A stretch of 64,000 bases of DNA from JAWKTM01 sp041399085. GTDB lineage: Bacteria; Planctomycetota; Planctomycetia; Pirellulales; Pirellulaceae. Below are positions 30,901 through 39,372 of this stretch, piece after piece (within the stretch, counting starts at the first letter, position 1; every line of letters begins with the position of its first letter). A model generated the notes under the pieces. It saw nothing but the letters and a program-made list of their open reading frames with translations, was not told the origin of the DNA and did no database searches. The translations under genes and the position numbers were made by a program. The stretch spans positions 1-64,000 of the forward strand of contig JAWKTM010000007.1 in NCBI GenBank assembly GCA_041399085.1. Direction: 5' to 3'.

Positions 30901-31011
30901 TAGCGGCCTGCATCCAGTCTTCGCTGGTAACGGTCACGTAGTCCTGGCTCGATTTGGCGGACCGGGATATAAATCATCGGACGTGCAATTTGCAAATGAG
31001 CTCGCGACAAC

Positions 31012-31752
31012 ATGAAACTAATTCTGTTAGGAACGACTGGCTATCATCCCAATGACCGCCGGCAGACCGCCTGTCTGATGCTGCCCGAACTGGGCGTCGT
31101 TCTCGACGCGGGGACTGCCATGTATCGCGTGCGACAACATTTGTGTACGGACACTCTAGACATCTTCCTGACGCACGCCCATCTGGATCACGTTGTCGGA
31201 ATCACCTTTCTATTCGATGTGTTGTGGCAGCGAACGATGCGCTACACACGGGTTCACGGCGAGGCGGAGAAGCTGGAGGCGATTGAACAGCACTTGTTTT
31301 CCCCGGCCCTATTTCCTGCCCGCCCGCCGTTTGAGTTTCAGGCACTCAATCAACAGATCACGCTGGCCGATGGTAGCCGACTGACACACTTTCCCTTATC
31401 GCATCCGGGCGGCGCGGTCGGCTATCGCATTGACTGGCCCGATCGATCAATAGCGTATGTAACCGATACAACGGCGAGCAAGGATGCCGCGTATTTGGAG
31501 CACATTCATGGAGTCGATCTACTGATCCACGAATGTTACTTCGCCGATGGCTGGGAATCGCAAGCCGCCTTGACCGGTCACAGTTGCCTGACGCCAGTGG
31601 CACAATTGGCGCGCGCGGCCGATGTGAAACGCCTGGTGTTAGTCCATATCAACCCCATGCTTGACCAAGAACATCCATTGGACCTCGAGTTGGTCCGCGA
31701 TGTGTTTCCCGCGATCGAAGTCGGCGCGGATGGTCAAGTTATCGAATTCTGA
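31012..31752 (+). CDS. MBL-fold metallo-hydrolase (RNase Z-like)
   Basis: A 246-residue metallo-beta-lactamase-fold hydrolase. The metal motif T-H-A-H-L-D-H is at about residue 56, further ligands lie in L-S-H-P-G-G, Y-V-T-D-T and H-E-C-Y, and L-V-L-V-H-I-N-P is near the end. Overall layout is that of RNase Z or PqqB-like proteins, but the RNase Z exosite is missing, so the substrate is open. ATG at 31012. It is 111 bp downstream of the propeller gene on the same strand and is the last gene of the run before opposing genes begin. Confidence 0.82.
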   Translation: MKLILLGTTGYHPNDRRQTACLMLPELGVVLDAGTAMYRVRQHLCTDTLDIFLTHAHLDHVVGITFLFDVLWQRTMRYTRVHGEAEKLEAIEQHLFSPALFPARPPFEFQALNQQITLADGSRLTHFPLSHPGGAVGYRIDWPDRSIAYVTDTTASKDAAYLEHIHGVDLLIHECYFADGWESQAALTGHSCLTPVAQLARAADVKRLVLVHINPMLDQEHPLDLELVRDVFPAIEVGADGQVIEF

Positions 31753-31767
31753 CAATGCGCATAAAAA

Positions 31768-31800
31768 AACGCGAGGTACGCTGCCCGCGCGCCTCGCGTT
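31768..31800 (-). terminator. Rho-independent terminator of the ThuA gene
   Basis: AACGCGAGG pairs with CCTCGCGTT around a 15-nt GC-rich loop. On the minus strand a run of seven T follows (AAAAAAA at 31763-31769 on the plus strand). It lies 30 bp after the stop of the ThuA gene; on the plus strand there is no T-run, though it may slow transcripts from the MBL gene. Confidence 0.85.
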
Positions 31801-31830
31801 CGGTGATCGTTGTTGGCGATTGCAAACCGG

Positions 31831-32700
31831 CTATTGGGCCGCTTCCGTGTCGGCTTTCGCTTTCTTCTCCTGGGCGGCCGAGAGTTCCGGGTTCGGCGTG
31901 GCGTCGCCTGCTTCCTGTCCAAGAATCCAGCGAATGCCGCCTAATAGCGACTTCTGATAGGTTTCGTTAGTCCACACGTCCTCACGATGTCCCAAGCTCA
32001 TGTGCATCACCTTGCCGTCCCCATAGTTCTTCACCCACAAAATGGGTACATGGTAGGGATGCTTGAGTTGCGTCTTGGCCATGTTCAGACTCATCAACAC
32101 CCGCACCTTTTCGGGTTGCCAGTTCTTAAACCGATAGATCTCATCTTGAATGACAAATTCATCTCCCCACGGTTTGGCCGCGGGATGTTTCGCGTCGTGG
32201 ACGGTGATCGTCACTGTCGAGCCGGCGCCCCACGGATGTCCGTTGAATGTTCCGCCGATCATATCCCAATACGGTTCGTAATTGTGATAAGTATCCGCGG
32301 CGGAATGGACGCCAATGAAACCATGCCCTTTCTGCTTGAGCCACTCGTTGAAGAAATAGTCGCGATCTTCTTGTTTGATTGGGAGATCGCCGGTGGTGTA
32401 GAACATGACGATGTCGTAATTCTGCAGCTTCTCTTTCGTGAAGTCCTGCTCGACATCTTGTGTGCAGTCGACGCGGAACAAGTTGGACTGGATGCCGAGT
32501 TCGGTCATGACACGTTCGGACGGGGACAACTGGCCGTCTTTCCGATTAACCGAACCGTGACGGAAGCCTTTGCTTTGCGTGACAAACAAAATGCGAGCCG
32601 CTTTGCCCGCGGCAGCGGGTTCGTCGGCGGCCGTGGCGGTCAACGTGAAAAGCGTTGACGCCATCAATGCGGCCACGAGCATGAGTCGTTGTTTCATCAA
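31831..32700 (-). CDS. Secreted ThuA-domain protein
   Basis: A 289-residue protein with a signal peptide (MKQRLMLVAALMASTLFTLTATA, cleavage after about residue 25) and one ThuA domain, a glutamine-amidotransferase-like fold linked to trehalose or other sugar use. Visible features are F-V-T-Q-S-K-G-F-R-H-G, the D-x-V-M-F-Y-T-T-G-D segment, G-H-G-F-I-G-V-H-S-A-A-D-T and F-x-G-H-P-W. The second ATG (32697) is equally likely. The following gene is a Tat-exported Gfo/Idh oxidoreductase on the same strand, a frequent pairing in planctomycetes. The tail is Lys/Ala-rich. Confidence 0.87.
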   Translation of the reverse strand: MMKQRLMLVAALMASTLFTLTATAADEPAAAGKAARILFVTQSKGFRHGSVNRKDGQLSPSERVMTELGIQSNLFRVDCTQDVEQDFTKEKLQNYDIVMFYTTGDLPIKQEDRDYFFNEWLKQKGHGFIGVHSAADTYHNYEPYWDMIGGTFNGHPWGAGSTVTITVHDAKHPAAKPWGDEFVIQDEIYRFKNWQPEKVRVLMSLNMAKTQLKHPYHVPILWVKNYGDGKVMHMSLGHREDVWTNETYQKSLLGGIRWILGQEAGDATPNPELSAAQEKKAKADTEAAQ

Positions 32701-32815
32701 GTCGGTCCTTTTGCGGAATGTGCGTAGGGAGTGAATCGAGCGGCGGAGGGGACGAGTTCGCCGCTTGGCAAGCTATCCAAGATAATCGCCCGGTTTGGGC
32801 CGAACCAGACAGCAG

Positions 32816-34211
32816 CTAGGCGGGCAATTCAAAGCCGGCCCGGCGCGGACGTTCGAGCAGCATGTCGGCGGCGGCGTCATCGATGAATGTTTCGCTGATT
32901 GGATTCCAGCGCAACGGTCTCTGCAATTCGCGTGCGATGTTGGCCAAATGACAGATCGAGACTGTGCGGTGGCCAGATTCGACTGGAGCGTTCAAAGTCG
33001 CGCCGTCGCGTATCGCATACAGCCAGTTTTGTAAATGCGGTCGAGCCACGTGACCGGCCCCGTTCCACTTGGCGGCGGTTTCAGCGTCGGGTCCGCCCAC
33101 GGCCAATCCAGGCGGATCGGTCTCAAAATAATTGCGTCGCATCTTAAGCGTGCCACGTTCTCCATGAAACCGAATGAACTCGGGACCATGTGCGAAATGC
33201 AACTCGACGCCGTCGTCGTAACGCATGCGCACCGGCCAGAAGCGGTGACTCTCCTTACCGGGTAGCGGTGTCTTCTGGTTCCACATTTGCCCGAAGATAT
33301 CCACGGACTCCGGCTCGGTGGCCACGATCTCACTGGGCCCCGAACGATCGCGTCCCAAGGCATATTGCACCATATCCACGGGTGGCGCCCCAATTCGTCA
33401 TGATGTGACCGGAATAGTCGCGGTACAGATCCCAACCGCGCCATAAGAGCTCGCCCACGTGATACTCATCTTTGATCCATAGCTGGCGCGCGTAGGGTTG
33501 CCGCGGCGCTGGCCCCAAAAACATCTCCCAATCAACCTCGGGCGGAGCGGAGCTGTTGGGCAAACGCGGAATCGTCATCGGGCCGGGATAGTTCGGTAAC
33601 TCGACTTTGCTGATCTTTCCCAATCCACCAGAGCGAATAAACTCACAAGCGAATCGATTCACTTCCATCGACCGCTGCTGGCTCCCGACTTGTAAGACTC
33701 GACCGGTTCGCTGAACCATGTCGGCCAGCAAACGACCTTCGCGGATGGTCAATGTCAAAGGCTTTTCGAGGTAGACGTCGAGACCCGCGCGCAGGGCCAG
33801 CATGGCCGCCAACGCGTGATGATGATCGGGCGTGGCGATAATTACGGCGTCCAGTTTCTCGCGATCGAGCATTTGTCGGTAATCTTGGTAAGTAGCACAC
33901 CGCGGCGCGTCGCGATCTCGAAAGGCTTGCAGCACCGAGGCGAAGTTTCCTTTCGGCTCCAGAGCTGAGGCGATCCGCGATTTGGCACAGTCACAGATGG
34001 CCGTCACACGCGCCGCCTCGGGCAAATTCCCAATGAGATATTTGCCGCGCACGCCGACTCCGATCACGCCGATTCGCAGTTCGGAGTTTGCCGACCGCCG
34101 TGGTTGTTGCGCGAAGGCGTGGAGCGCGCTGAGCGATACGGTCGCCGCACTCAATCCTGTCGCTAAAGTGGCCTGTAATGCGGTTCGACGACTAATGTGG
34201 CCAACGCTCAT
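32816..34211 (-). CDS. Tat-exported Gfo/Idh/MocA oxidoreductase, frameshifted
   Basis: An NAD(P)-dependent sugar oxidoreductase of about 465 residues when joined. The N-terminus has a twin-arginine signal (S-R-R-T-A-L-Q, then a hydrophobic stretch to AFAQQ), the Rossmann motif G-V-I-G-V-G-V-R-G, and E-K-P-L-T-L-T, the cofactor/catalytic lysine motif. The frame breaks near 33378-33386. Expected reading W-G-A-H-P-V-D-M-V-Q needs CACCGGGTGGGC on the plus strand where CACGGGTGGC is found, so one C and one G are missing. The C-terminal half (32816-33377) ends in ERPRRAGFELPA. I treat it as one gene. Confidence 0.85.
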
Positions 34212-34401
34212 GGGATGTGTTCCATTCTTCTCTATTACTTCGTGTATACAAACTGTCTCATCGTAGCCTTAGCGAAGTGGGCTGAGCCAATCAATAGGCA
34301 CTGATGAACACGGTGGAACCATTGCCAGGATTCAGTGTTGCCCACAGCATCAAGTTCCGACGAGGCGGAGCACTCCGTAGGGTTACTAGCGATTGCCAGC
34401 T

Positions 34402-35016
34402 TTAGGCGTCCGGCGTTTCCACCAGCCGCGACCAGCGATCGCGAATGCGCTGAAGCTTGCGTTCGATGCTGCGCGTGGTCAACTCCAAACGGCCGGCGAT
34501 TTCGTCATTGGTAAAACCTTCCAATTTCCAAAGTGCGATTCGACGCAACGTGTCGTCGCCAAGCACGTCGAACAGCATCGTATTCTGCTCGTCCAGCATG
34601 GCCAGGAATTCTGGCGTGAGGTCGCCGCCAGCAACTCGGTCGATTCCCGGCGCGGCTTCGTCCTGATCGCGAGCGAAAACTGATTCCCCGCGCACTCGTC
34701 CGCCGCCACGTTTCTGGCCGCTGGCTCGGCGTTGTCGGTCGATTGCTTTGCGGGCTGTCAGCGTCATTAGCAGTTTCCACAGGTCATGACGATCCGACAG
34801 TTGATCGAAGCGGTGGCGCATCACGCCGTCACAGAGCACGCGAAACGCGCTCAACGCCACATCTTCCTCGTCGAAATCGCGGCGCGGCGTATCGCCCAGA
34901 CGCCGACGAGCCAAACGCACGAGTCGCTCGAAACAGTGGCTCCACAATTGCGTTGCGGCGGCTTCGTCCCCTTCGGCCAACGCTCCCAACCATTGGGTCA
35001 CTGCTTCGTCCGACAT
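34402..35016 (-). CDS. ECF-type RNA polymerase sigma factor
   Basis: A 204-residue sigma-70-family factor of the planctomycete ECF type. Region 2 spans about residues 15-85 (WSHCFERLVRLARRRLG ... DLWKLLMTLTARKAIDRQRR). Region 4 spans about 145-195, with a helix-turn-helix reading L-E-G-F-T-N-D-E-I-A-G-R-L-E-L-T. The linker is long and arginine-rich. No anti-sigma factor gene is adjacent; in planctomycetes such sigma factors are often paired with a membrane protein kinase gene, and none is next to this one. Likely target genes cannot be read from the sequence. Confidence 0.88.
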   Translation of the reverse strand: MSDEAVTQWLGALAEGDEAAATQLWSHCFERLVRLARRRLGDTPRRDFDEEDVALSAFRVLCDGVMRHRFDQLSDRHDLWKLLMTLTARKAIDRQRRASGQKRGGGRVRGESVFARDQDEAAPGIDRVAGGDLTPEFLAMLDEQNTMLFDVLGDDTLRRIALWKLEGFTNDEIAGRLELTTRSIERKLQRIRDRWSRLVETPDA

Positions 35017-35078
35017 GGCGGAATATCTCGTTGGATACGTGGAATCAGCTCAAACGGTCCGAGCCCTATGCGATCTAC

Positions 35079-36074
35079 CTACCACTGCCAGCCTTCGCGC
35101 AACTCGGCGTTCACCACGGCGCCTTCGGGCCATTCGCCGCGCGACAGGCGAATGATGCAATCGGCCGCTTCGACTCCCATCGCCACCAACGATTCTTCGT
35201 CGGTGCCGGCCAAATGCGGGCTTAGCACCACGTTGTCCAACTGGAACAGCGGATTATCGGGCGAGGGCGGTTCTTGCTCGTATACGTCCAGTCCCGCTCC
35301 ACGCAAATGGCCGCTGGTCAATGCCTCGTAGAGGTCGGCTTCGTTCATCAGCGGACCGCGAGCCGTGTTCAAGAAGACGCTGCCCGGTTTCATACGCGAG
35401 AATACCGATCGGTTGAACATGCCGCGCGTGGCGTCGGTCAACGGGCAATGCACGCTAAGAAAGTCGCTCCGCTCGACAACCTCGTCGAACGAGACTAATT
35501 CGATTTCGTGCTCGCGAACAAACGATTCCAGCGGATGCGTTTCGTAGGCGATCACGCGCATGCCCAGCGCTTTAGCTCGCAATGCCGTGCTGCGTCCGAT
35601 TCGGCCCAGCCCCACAAGGCCGAACATGCGACCGCGCATCGGCATTAGCAGCTTACGAGGCCACTCGCCGCTGCGAACTCGGCGGTCGTTGGACACGATG
35701 GACTTGGTCACACCGAATAACAAAGCCATCGCCAGCTCGGCGACCGCTTCGTGGTTCGACGTGGGAGTGATGGTGACCGCCACGCGATGATCCGTGGCCG
35801 CCGACACATCCACGCGGTCGTAGCCCACGCCGGCTCGGGCGATCACGCGAAGCTGCGGCAAACGCGCCAGCACTTCGCGCGAATAACGCTCGCCGCTGGC
35901 GATCGACGCGTGAACACCTTGCAGCTCGGCAACCACTTCCTCGGCGTCGCCCAAACCGCGCGCGAATTGCGGGTTCTTGGGATAGCGGATTTCGAAGCCA
36001 GCTTCGAGCAGTGCGGGGACATAGGGATGCGGTTGTTCTCGCATCGCTTCAGGCGTGATTAGTACGACGGGCAT
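35079..36074 (-). CDS. D-isomer specific 2-hydroxyacid dehydrogenase (phosphoglycerate dehydrogenase-like)
   Basis: A 331-residue NAD-dependent D-2-hydroxyacid dehydrogenase. It contains the Rossmann motif G-L-G-R-I-G, the catalytic arginine in N-T-A-R-G, the glutamate in V-Y-E-Q-E-P-P and the catalytic histidine in S-P-H-L-A-G. It lacks the C-terminal ACT domain of full-length SerA, so it resembles the short phosphoglycerate or hydroxypyruvate reductase branch. It is 62 bp upstream of the ECF sigma gene on the same strand and may be co-transcribed with it, but no functional link is evident. Confidence 0.87.
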   Translation of the reverse strand: MPVVLITPEAMREQPHPYVPALLEAGFEIRYPKNPQFARGLGDAEEVVAELQGVHASIASGERYSREVLARLPQLRVIARAGVGYDRVDVSAATDHRVAVTITPTSNHEAVAELAMALLFGVTKSIVSNDRRVRSGEWPRKLLMPMRGRMFGLVGLGRIGRSTALRAKALGMRVIAYETHPLESFVREHEIELVSFDEVVERSDFLSVHCPLTDATRGMFNRSVFSRMKPGSVFLNTARGPLMNEADLYEALTSGHLRGAGLDVYEQEPPSPDNPLFQLDNVVLSPHLAGTDEESLVAMGVEAADCIIRLSRGEWPEGAVVNAELREGWQW

Positions 36075-36160
36075 CGACAGGGCTCCGGACGATCAGGTGG
36101 CAAAGCGGCAAAGACGCTAATGATGAGCGTCACGGAGCGAACGATCAACGGGCGGTCGGC

Positions 36161-36850
36161 TCACGCCAAGTCGTGCTTCCAGGCGTCGCTGAGTTCCGGC
36201 AAGCTCATCAGTTCCATGAGTTCGGCCCGCGAGGCAGCTTGCCGATACATTGCATCGTTGCATCGCTCGACCGTCCATGCCTCGTGCGGGCGTTCGGACA
36301 GCGAAATCGCTTGTCCCGCCTCGATCACCCCGGTTTGCAGCACGCGAAAGTACCAACCGGTTCGGTTCGTCTGCACGACGCGGCGCGGCAAATCGGGGCG
36401 ATGCCATCGACGCGCTAGTTTCCAGCATGGCTGGCGAGGTTGGCTGACCTGGAGCCGCACGTCGCCCGCGCTCCACACATCTCCGATGCAAACATCTCGC
36501 TCGGTCACGTCCGCGATCGACAGGTTTTCGCCGAACGCGCCGAACGACAAACCCGGCTCGCCTAGTTCGAGACGCCAAACCGGATAGTGGTCGGCCGCGT
36601 AAGCCAGCACTGCTTTGTCCGGACCGCCGTGAACTCGCCGATCGGCTTGGCCATCCCCAGATAGGTTTGTTAGATGAACGACCACGGGCCCGGCAACCGG
36701 CTGCTTAAAGAAACCGGTGATCCAGGGACCCCGGAATTTGTCCGCGGGCGGCGGCGACTCGACAAACGCGTCGGGATCGTCCGTCACCGCCGAATCGTAT
36801 TCTCGCGGCAGTCCGACATTAATCGACACAATGGCGCCACAAGTGACCAT
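36161..36850 (-). CDS. MOSC-domain protein (YiiM-like)
   Basis: A 229-residue protein with a MOSC domain, a sulfur-carrier fold related to molybdenum cofactor sulfurase and to YiiM-type N-hydroxylated base reductases. The sequence has the G-G-x-D-K-A-V-L-A-Y segment, the G-E-N-L-S-I and the conserved cysteine in Q-P-R-Q-P-C-W-K-L-A-R-R. YiiM-like proteins often act with Moco in detoxification of base analogues such as 6-N-hydroxylaminopurine. The C-terminal helical extension fits the YiiM subfamily. It stands alone, with the next gene 86 bp downstream on the same strand. Confidence 0.85.
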   Translation of the reverse strand: MVTCGAIVSINVGLPREYDSAVTDDPDAFVESPPPADKFRGPWITGFFKQPVAGPVVVHLTNLSGDGQADRRVHGGPDKAVLAYAADHYPVWRLELGEPGLSFGAFGENLSIADVTERDVCIGDVWSAGDVRLQVSQPRQPCWKLARRWHRPDLPRRVVQTNRTGWYFRVLQTGVIEAGQAISLSERPHEAWTVERCNDAMYRQAASRAELMELMSLPELSDAWKHDLA

Positions 36851-37051
36851 GTCTTGGGCCTTTTGCCTCTGGTTTTCATGCGCGCCGAAAGGGCGACCGA
36901 ACCGTTGAGATTCGATCGCCGCTGTTCCAGCGTTAGCAATCGGTGTTACGTGGCGAAGCCGTGGCGTTCGCTACGTTGACGATGGCGGTTCATGCCCAGG
37001 AACCGTCACGTCGAAACTCACCATTTGATTTCGGGCATGAGCCCGAGCTAT

Positions 37052-37576
37052 TTATTCAATTGGTAAAGTGTACCCGATCGCTCCGATCGCCGCGCCCTTT
37101 TTGGCCTGTTCATAGTGAGGATGGCAGAGCGTACATTTCTGCATCACCACGGGCACAATCGTAGCCGCTCGCAGGTATGGCTTGCCATCTTTCACGACTA
37201 CTTCATCGACATACGATTCGCCGTTTTTGAGTTTTTCGATCGCTTGCTTTTCAAACTCATCCTTGGCCACATTCTCATCGTTATATGGATTCCCCGTGGC
37301 GTCGATCAACCGGGCGTCGTGCCAGCCTTTCTCCTTGATGGCGCTGAACAACGCTTTGGCGGCCGAGCCCGCGGAAAGATCCGTTTCTTCCTCGACATAG
37401 TGTGTTGTGATTAGCACCACGGCGGTCTTGTAAATGTCATCCAGCATGCGAACTTGTTTCCGAGTTCGCTCGACCGCGGCCTTGTCCACCTTGGGCTTGT
37501 CCGCGGCGGATACCGTGGCGGCAGAAGATGATACCAAGAGCGAGAACGCCAACAAACCAATTAACGACAATCTCAT
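37052..37576 (-). CDS. Secreted Tll0287-like (DUF3365) heme-binding protein
   Basis: A 174-residue exported protein with a signal peptide (residues 1-24, ending VSAAD) and a Tll0287-like domain. A c-type heme motif C-T-L-C-H is near residue 149, preceded by A-A-T-I-V-P-V-V-M-Q-K. In this family the domain folds like a PAS sensor and binds heme, suggesting sensing of redox state or of a diatomic gas in the periplasm. It lies 147 bp downstream of the Rrf2-family regulator on the same strand, which supports a joint role. Confidence 0.8.
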   Translation of the reverse strand: MRLSLIGLLAFSLLVSSSAATVSAADKPKVDKAAVERTRKQVRMLDDIYKTAVVLITTHYVEEETDLSAGSAAKALFSAIKEKGWHDARLIDATGNPYNDENVAKDEFEKQAIEKLKNGESYVDEVVVKDGKPYLRAATIVPVVMQKCTLCHPHYEQAKKGAAIGAIGYTLPIE

Positions 37577-37723
37577 ACGTTACTCCTAAAAACAAACAGG
37601 GAGAGGGAACCGAAATCTTTGACAGGGAAAGGCTCGGCGGCAAACGCACCGTCGAGTCGTGTTGCACGGGCGGGGATCAGGGGGGAAGGAACCCAGCGGA
37701 GTTGAAGTCAGTTTGTTAGTAAA

Positions 37724-38149
37724 TCACATTGTGAGGGAAACCAGGGTTCGGCCGGGACGCACCACGTCGCTGAGCTTGACGCTGTTCAAATAATCCATCT
37801 GCAGTCGCTCGGCTTCGGCCAACACGCCACGCAGCCGGCATCCAGGTTGAATCACACAGACGTTCTGAGTCGAACCGACGCACTCCAACAAATGCACGTT
37901 GCCTTCGATATCGCGAAGCACAGCGCCGATCGAAATCTCGTCGGCCGGTCGAGCCAACTCGAGTCCGCCGCCGATGCCGCGAATCGCTCGGATATAGCCG
38001 AGGCGCGCCAGTCGCTGAGCGGCTTTCGCTAAGTGATCCTTGGAGATGCCGAAGAAATCGGCGACCTCCTGAATCGTCGCTCGCTCGCCGCAGCCGGCCA
38101 AATACATCAGCAGTCGCAGGCAGTAGTCGGTCTGTAAAGCCAATCTCAT
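37724..38149 (-). CDS. Rrf2-family transcriptional regulator, NsrR-like
   Basis: A 141-residue winged-helix repressor of the Rrf2 family. The helix-turn-helix is at about residues 25-50 (ATIQEVADFFGISKDHLAK), and the Fe-S ligands are seen in L-L-E-C-x7-C-x5-C (residues ~89-104), the arrangement of NsrR and IscR relatives. NsrR senses nitric oxide through its cluster. The N-terminus MRLALQTDYCLRLLMYLA is typical. A dyad similar to an NsrR operator lies ~40 bp upstream of the start, suggesting autoregulation, and the neighbouring heme protein gene may be in the same regulon. Confidence 0.85.
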   Translation of the reverse strand: MRLALQTDYCLRLLMYLAGCGERATIQEVADFFGISKDHLAKAAQRLARLGYIRAIRGIGGGLELARPADEISIGAVLRDIEGNVHLLECVGSTQNVCVIQPGCRLRGVLAEAERLQMDYLNSVKLSDVVRPGRTLVSLTM

Positions 38150-38187
38150 CGTTTGTCCGCGCTTCCTTGCTTCGGCTTAAACAAGTT

Positions 38188-38213
38188 AAACAGGTATCGC
38201 TAATGCATCTTTT
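38188..38213 (-). promoter_or_regulatory. Putative NsrR-type operator
   Basis: The sequence AACAGGTAT-CGCT-AATGCATCTT on the plus strand forms an imperfect dyad. The right arm AATGCATCTT is an exact match to the NsrR half-site consensus (AAGATGCATT read on the minus strand), and the left arm matches six of nine positions. It lies about 40-65 bp upstream of the regulator start. Confidence 0.45.
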
Positions 38214-38321
38214 AGCTGCCGGTTCGTGGGTTGTCAAGCAAGTGCGATGCTGCGAGAGAAATTGCCGCGCCGAACTTTGGAACTTTGAACGCCAGCGAAG
38301 GACGGCGTTCACCCGAGTTGC

Positions 38322-39011
38322 TTAACGCAACGGCTTTTGCCGCAAGCAAGGCACGGGGCTGCCCGGGCGGAACAGTCCGGCGTCCGTGGCGGGGCTCAGC
38401 GGCGGCTCGATTACCAGCTTCGCTGGCATCACGAAGAACGTGCCGAAGAAGTGTGCCGTCGAAGTCAGTGGCTGAAGTACCGGATGCCGCGTTTGCCCGT
38501 AACGTTCGAGCGGCGTTTCGTCCCAGTACAACGGCCGATGCACCACGCGTGGCGGCTCCCAGGCGGCCAGATTCGTCGGCCAGAAATCGCGAGCCCCGAA
38601 GGACGTGAACGGCGCTTCTTCCGATTCGCCCCACAGGTCCCGCGGATAGTCACCGTCGTTTGCCGCGTTGACCGAAGGCATCGTCACGCTGATCTCACCG
38701 ATCGGCTTGTCGCGACGTCGCACATGAGGCGTCGGGCGACCGGCAGGCAACGATTCGGATTCGCGAGCCGCTTCGGCCAAAGAGGCATCGGCCGGAGACG
38801 CGACGGCCGACTCGCCCGCCGGCAACTGCGGCTTCTAGGAAAGCTCGGCAACAGGTGGAACGAAAGCGACTCGGCCGGATTGCCCGCGGCTTAAATCCGA
38901 CGGCGCGAGCGACGTGGCGGCGGGCTCCGCAAAACGAACAACGGCCTCGCCGGCCGCGGCCCAAGTGGGCAGCAGCAGGATGCCGATTGTCCAAGTTGCC
39001 ACACGATTCAT
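38322..39011 (-). CDS. Conserved planctomycete secreted protein, interrupted by in-frame TAG
   Basis: The frame begins with a signal peptide at ATG 39011 (MNRVATWTIGILLLPTWAAAG). It reads to V-P-P-V-A-E-L-S, meets TAG at 38835-38837, and continues in the same frame as K-P-Q-L-P-A-G-E. The downstream half has features common in planctomycete proteins of unknown role: P-L-Y-W-D-E-T-P-L-E-R-Y-G, Q-P-L-T-S-T-A-H-F-F-G-T and a closing P-x-x-x-x-x-x-P-P ... Y/F-R-P-G-S. About 229 residues in all. The TAG is a single-base change from several sense codons and may be a real mutation or a sequence error; a re-start inside the second half would lose the signal peptide. Confidence 0.62.
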
Positions 39012-39372
39012 TCCAGGCACTGCCGAGTCTCCGTACTCGCGGCCCTCGCCCAGGGCCGGCGTCTCCCGTTCCGTTGCCGGCGTCGCGCGGCCTCGTGTCG
39101 CGCGTCGCCCAGTCCTAACTTCGGCCTTTCCCGTAACAAACCTTGCGGTATCAACTTTCGTCGTCATCCTCGATGCGGCGCAAACAATCGGGGAATCGAA
39201 CAAAGCGATTCAGCCGGCGTAAATCGTTCCCGATGCGCGAAACTCTGCCGTTTATGCGGATCGTAGGACGCGGCCCACAACGGTTCGCGCGCCGGCACGC
39301 GTCGAAGCGTTTAATTAGACTGTCCGACCTGCAAGCATTCTCCTCGAACTACCGACCCCACGGAGACTCGCC
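39012..39372. other. Divergent intergenic region (361 bp)
   Basis: Between the interrupted secreted-protein gene and the FAD-enzyme gene on opposite strands. No convincing gene or hairpin was found; the frame upstream of 39011 is open but Arg/Thr-rich and not protein-like. Confidence 0.5.

Noticed and set aside
31012..31752. tRNA 3' processing RNase Z (elaC)
   Set aside because: The MBL motif fits, but the exosite arm typical of RNase Z is absent, so only the fold is called.
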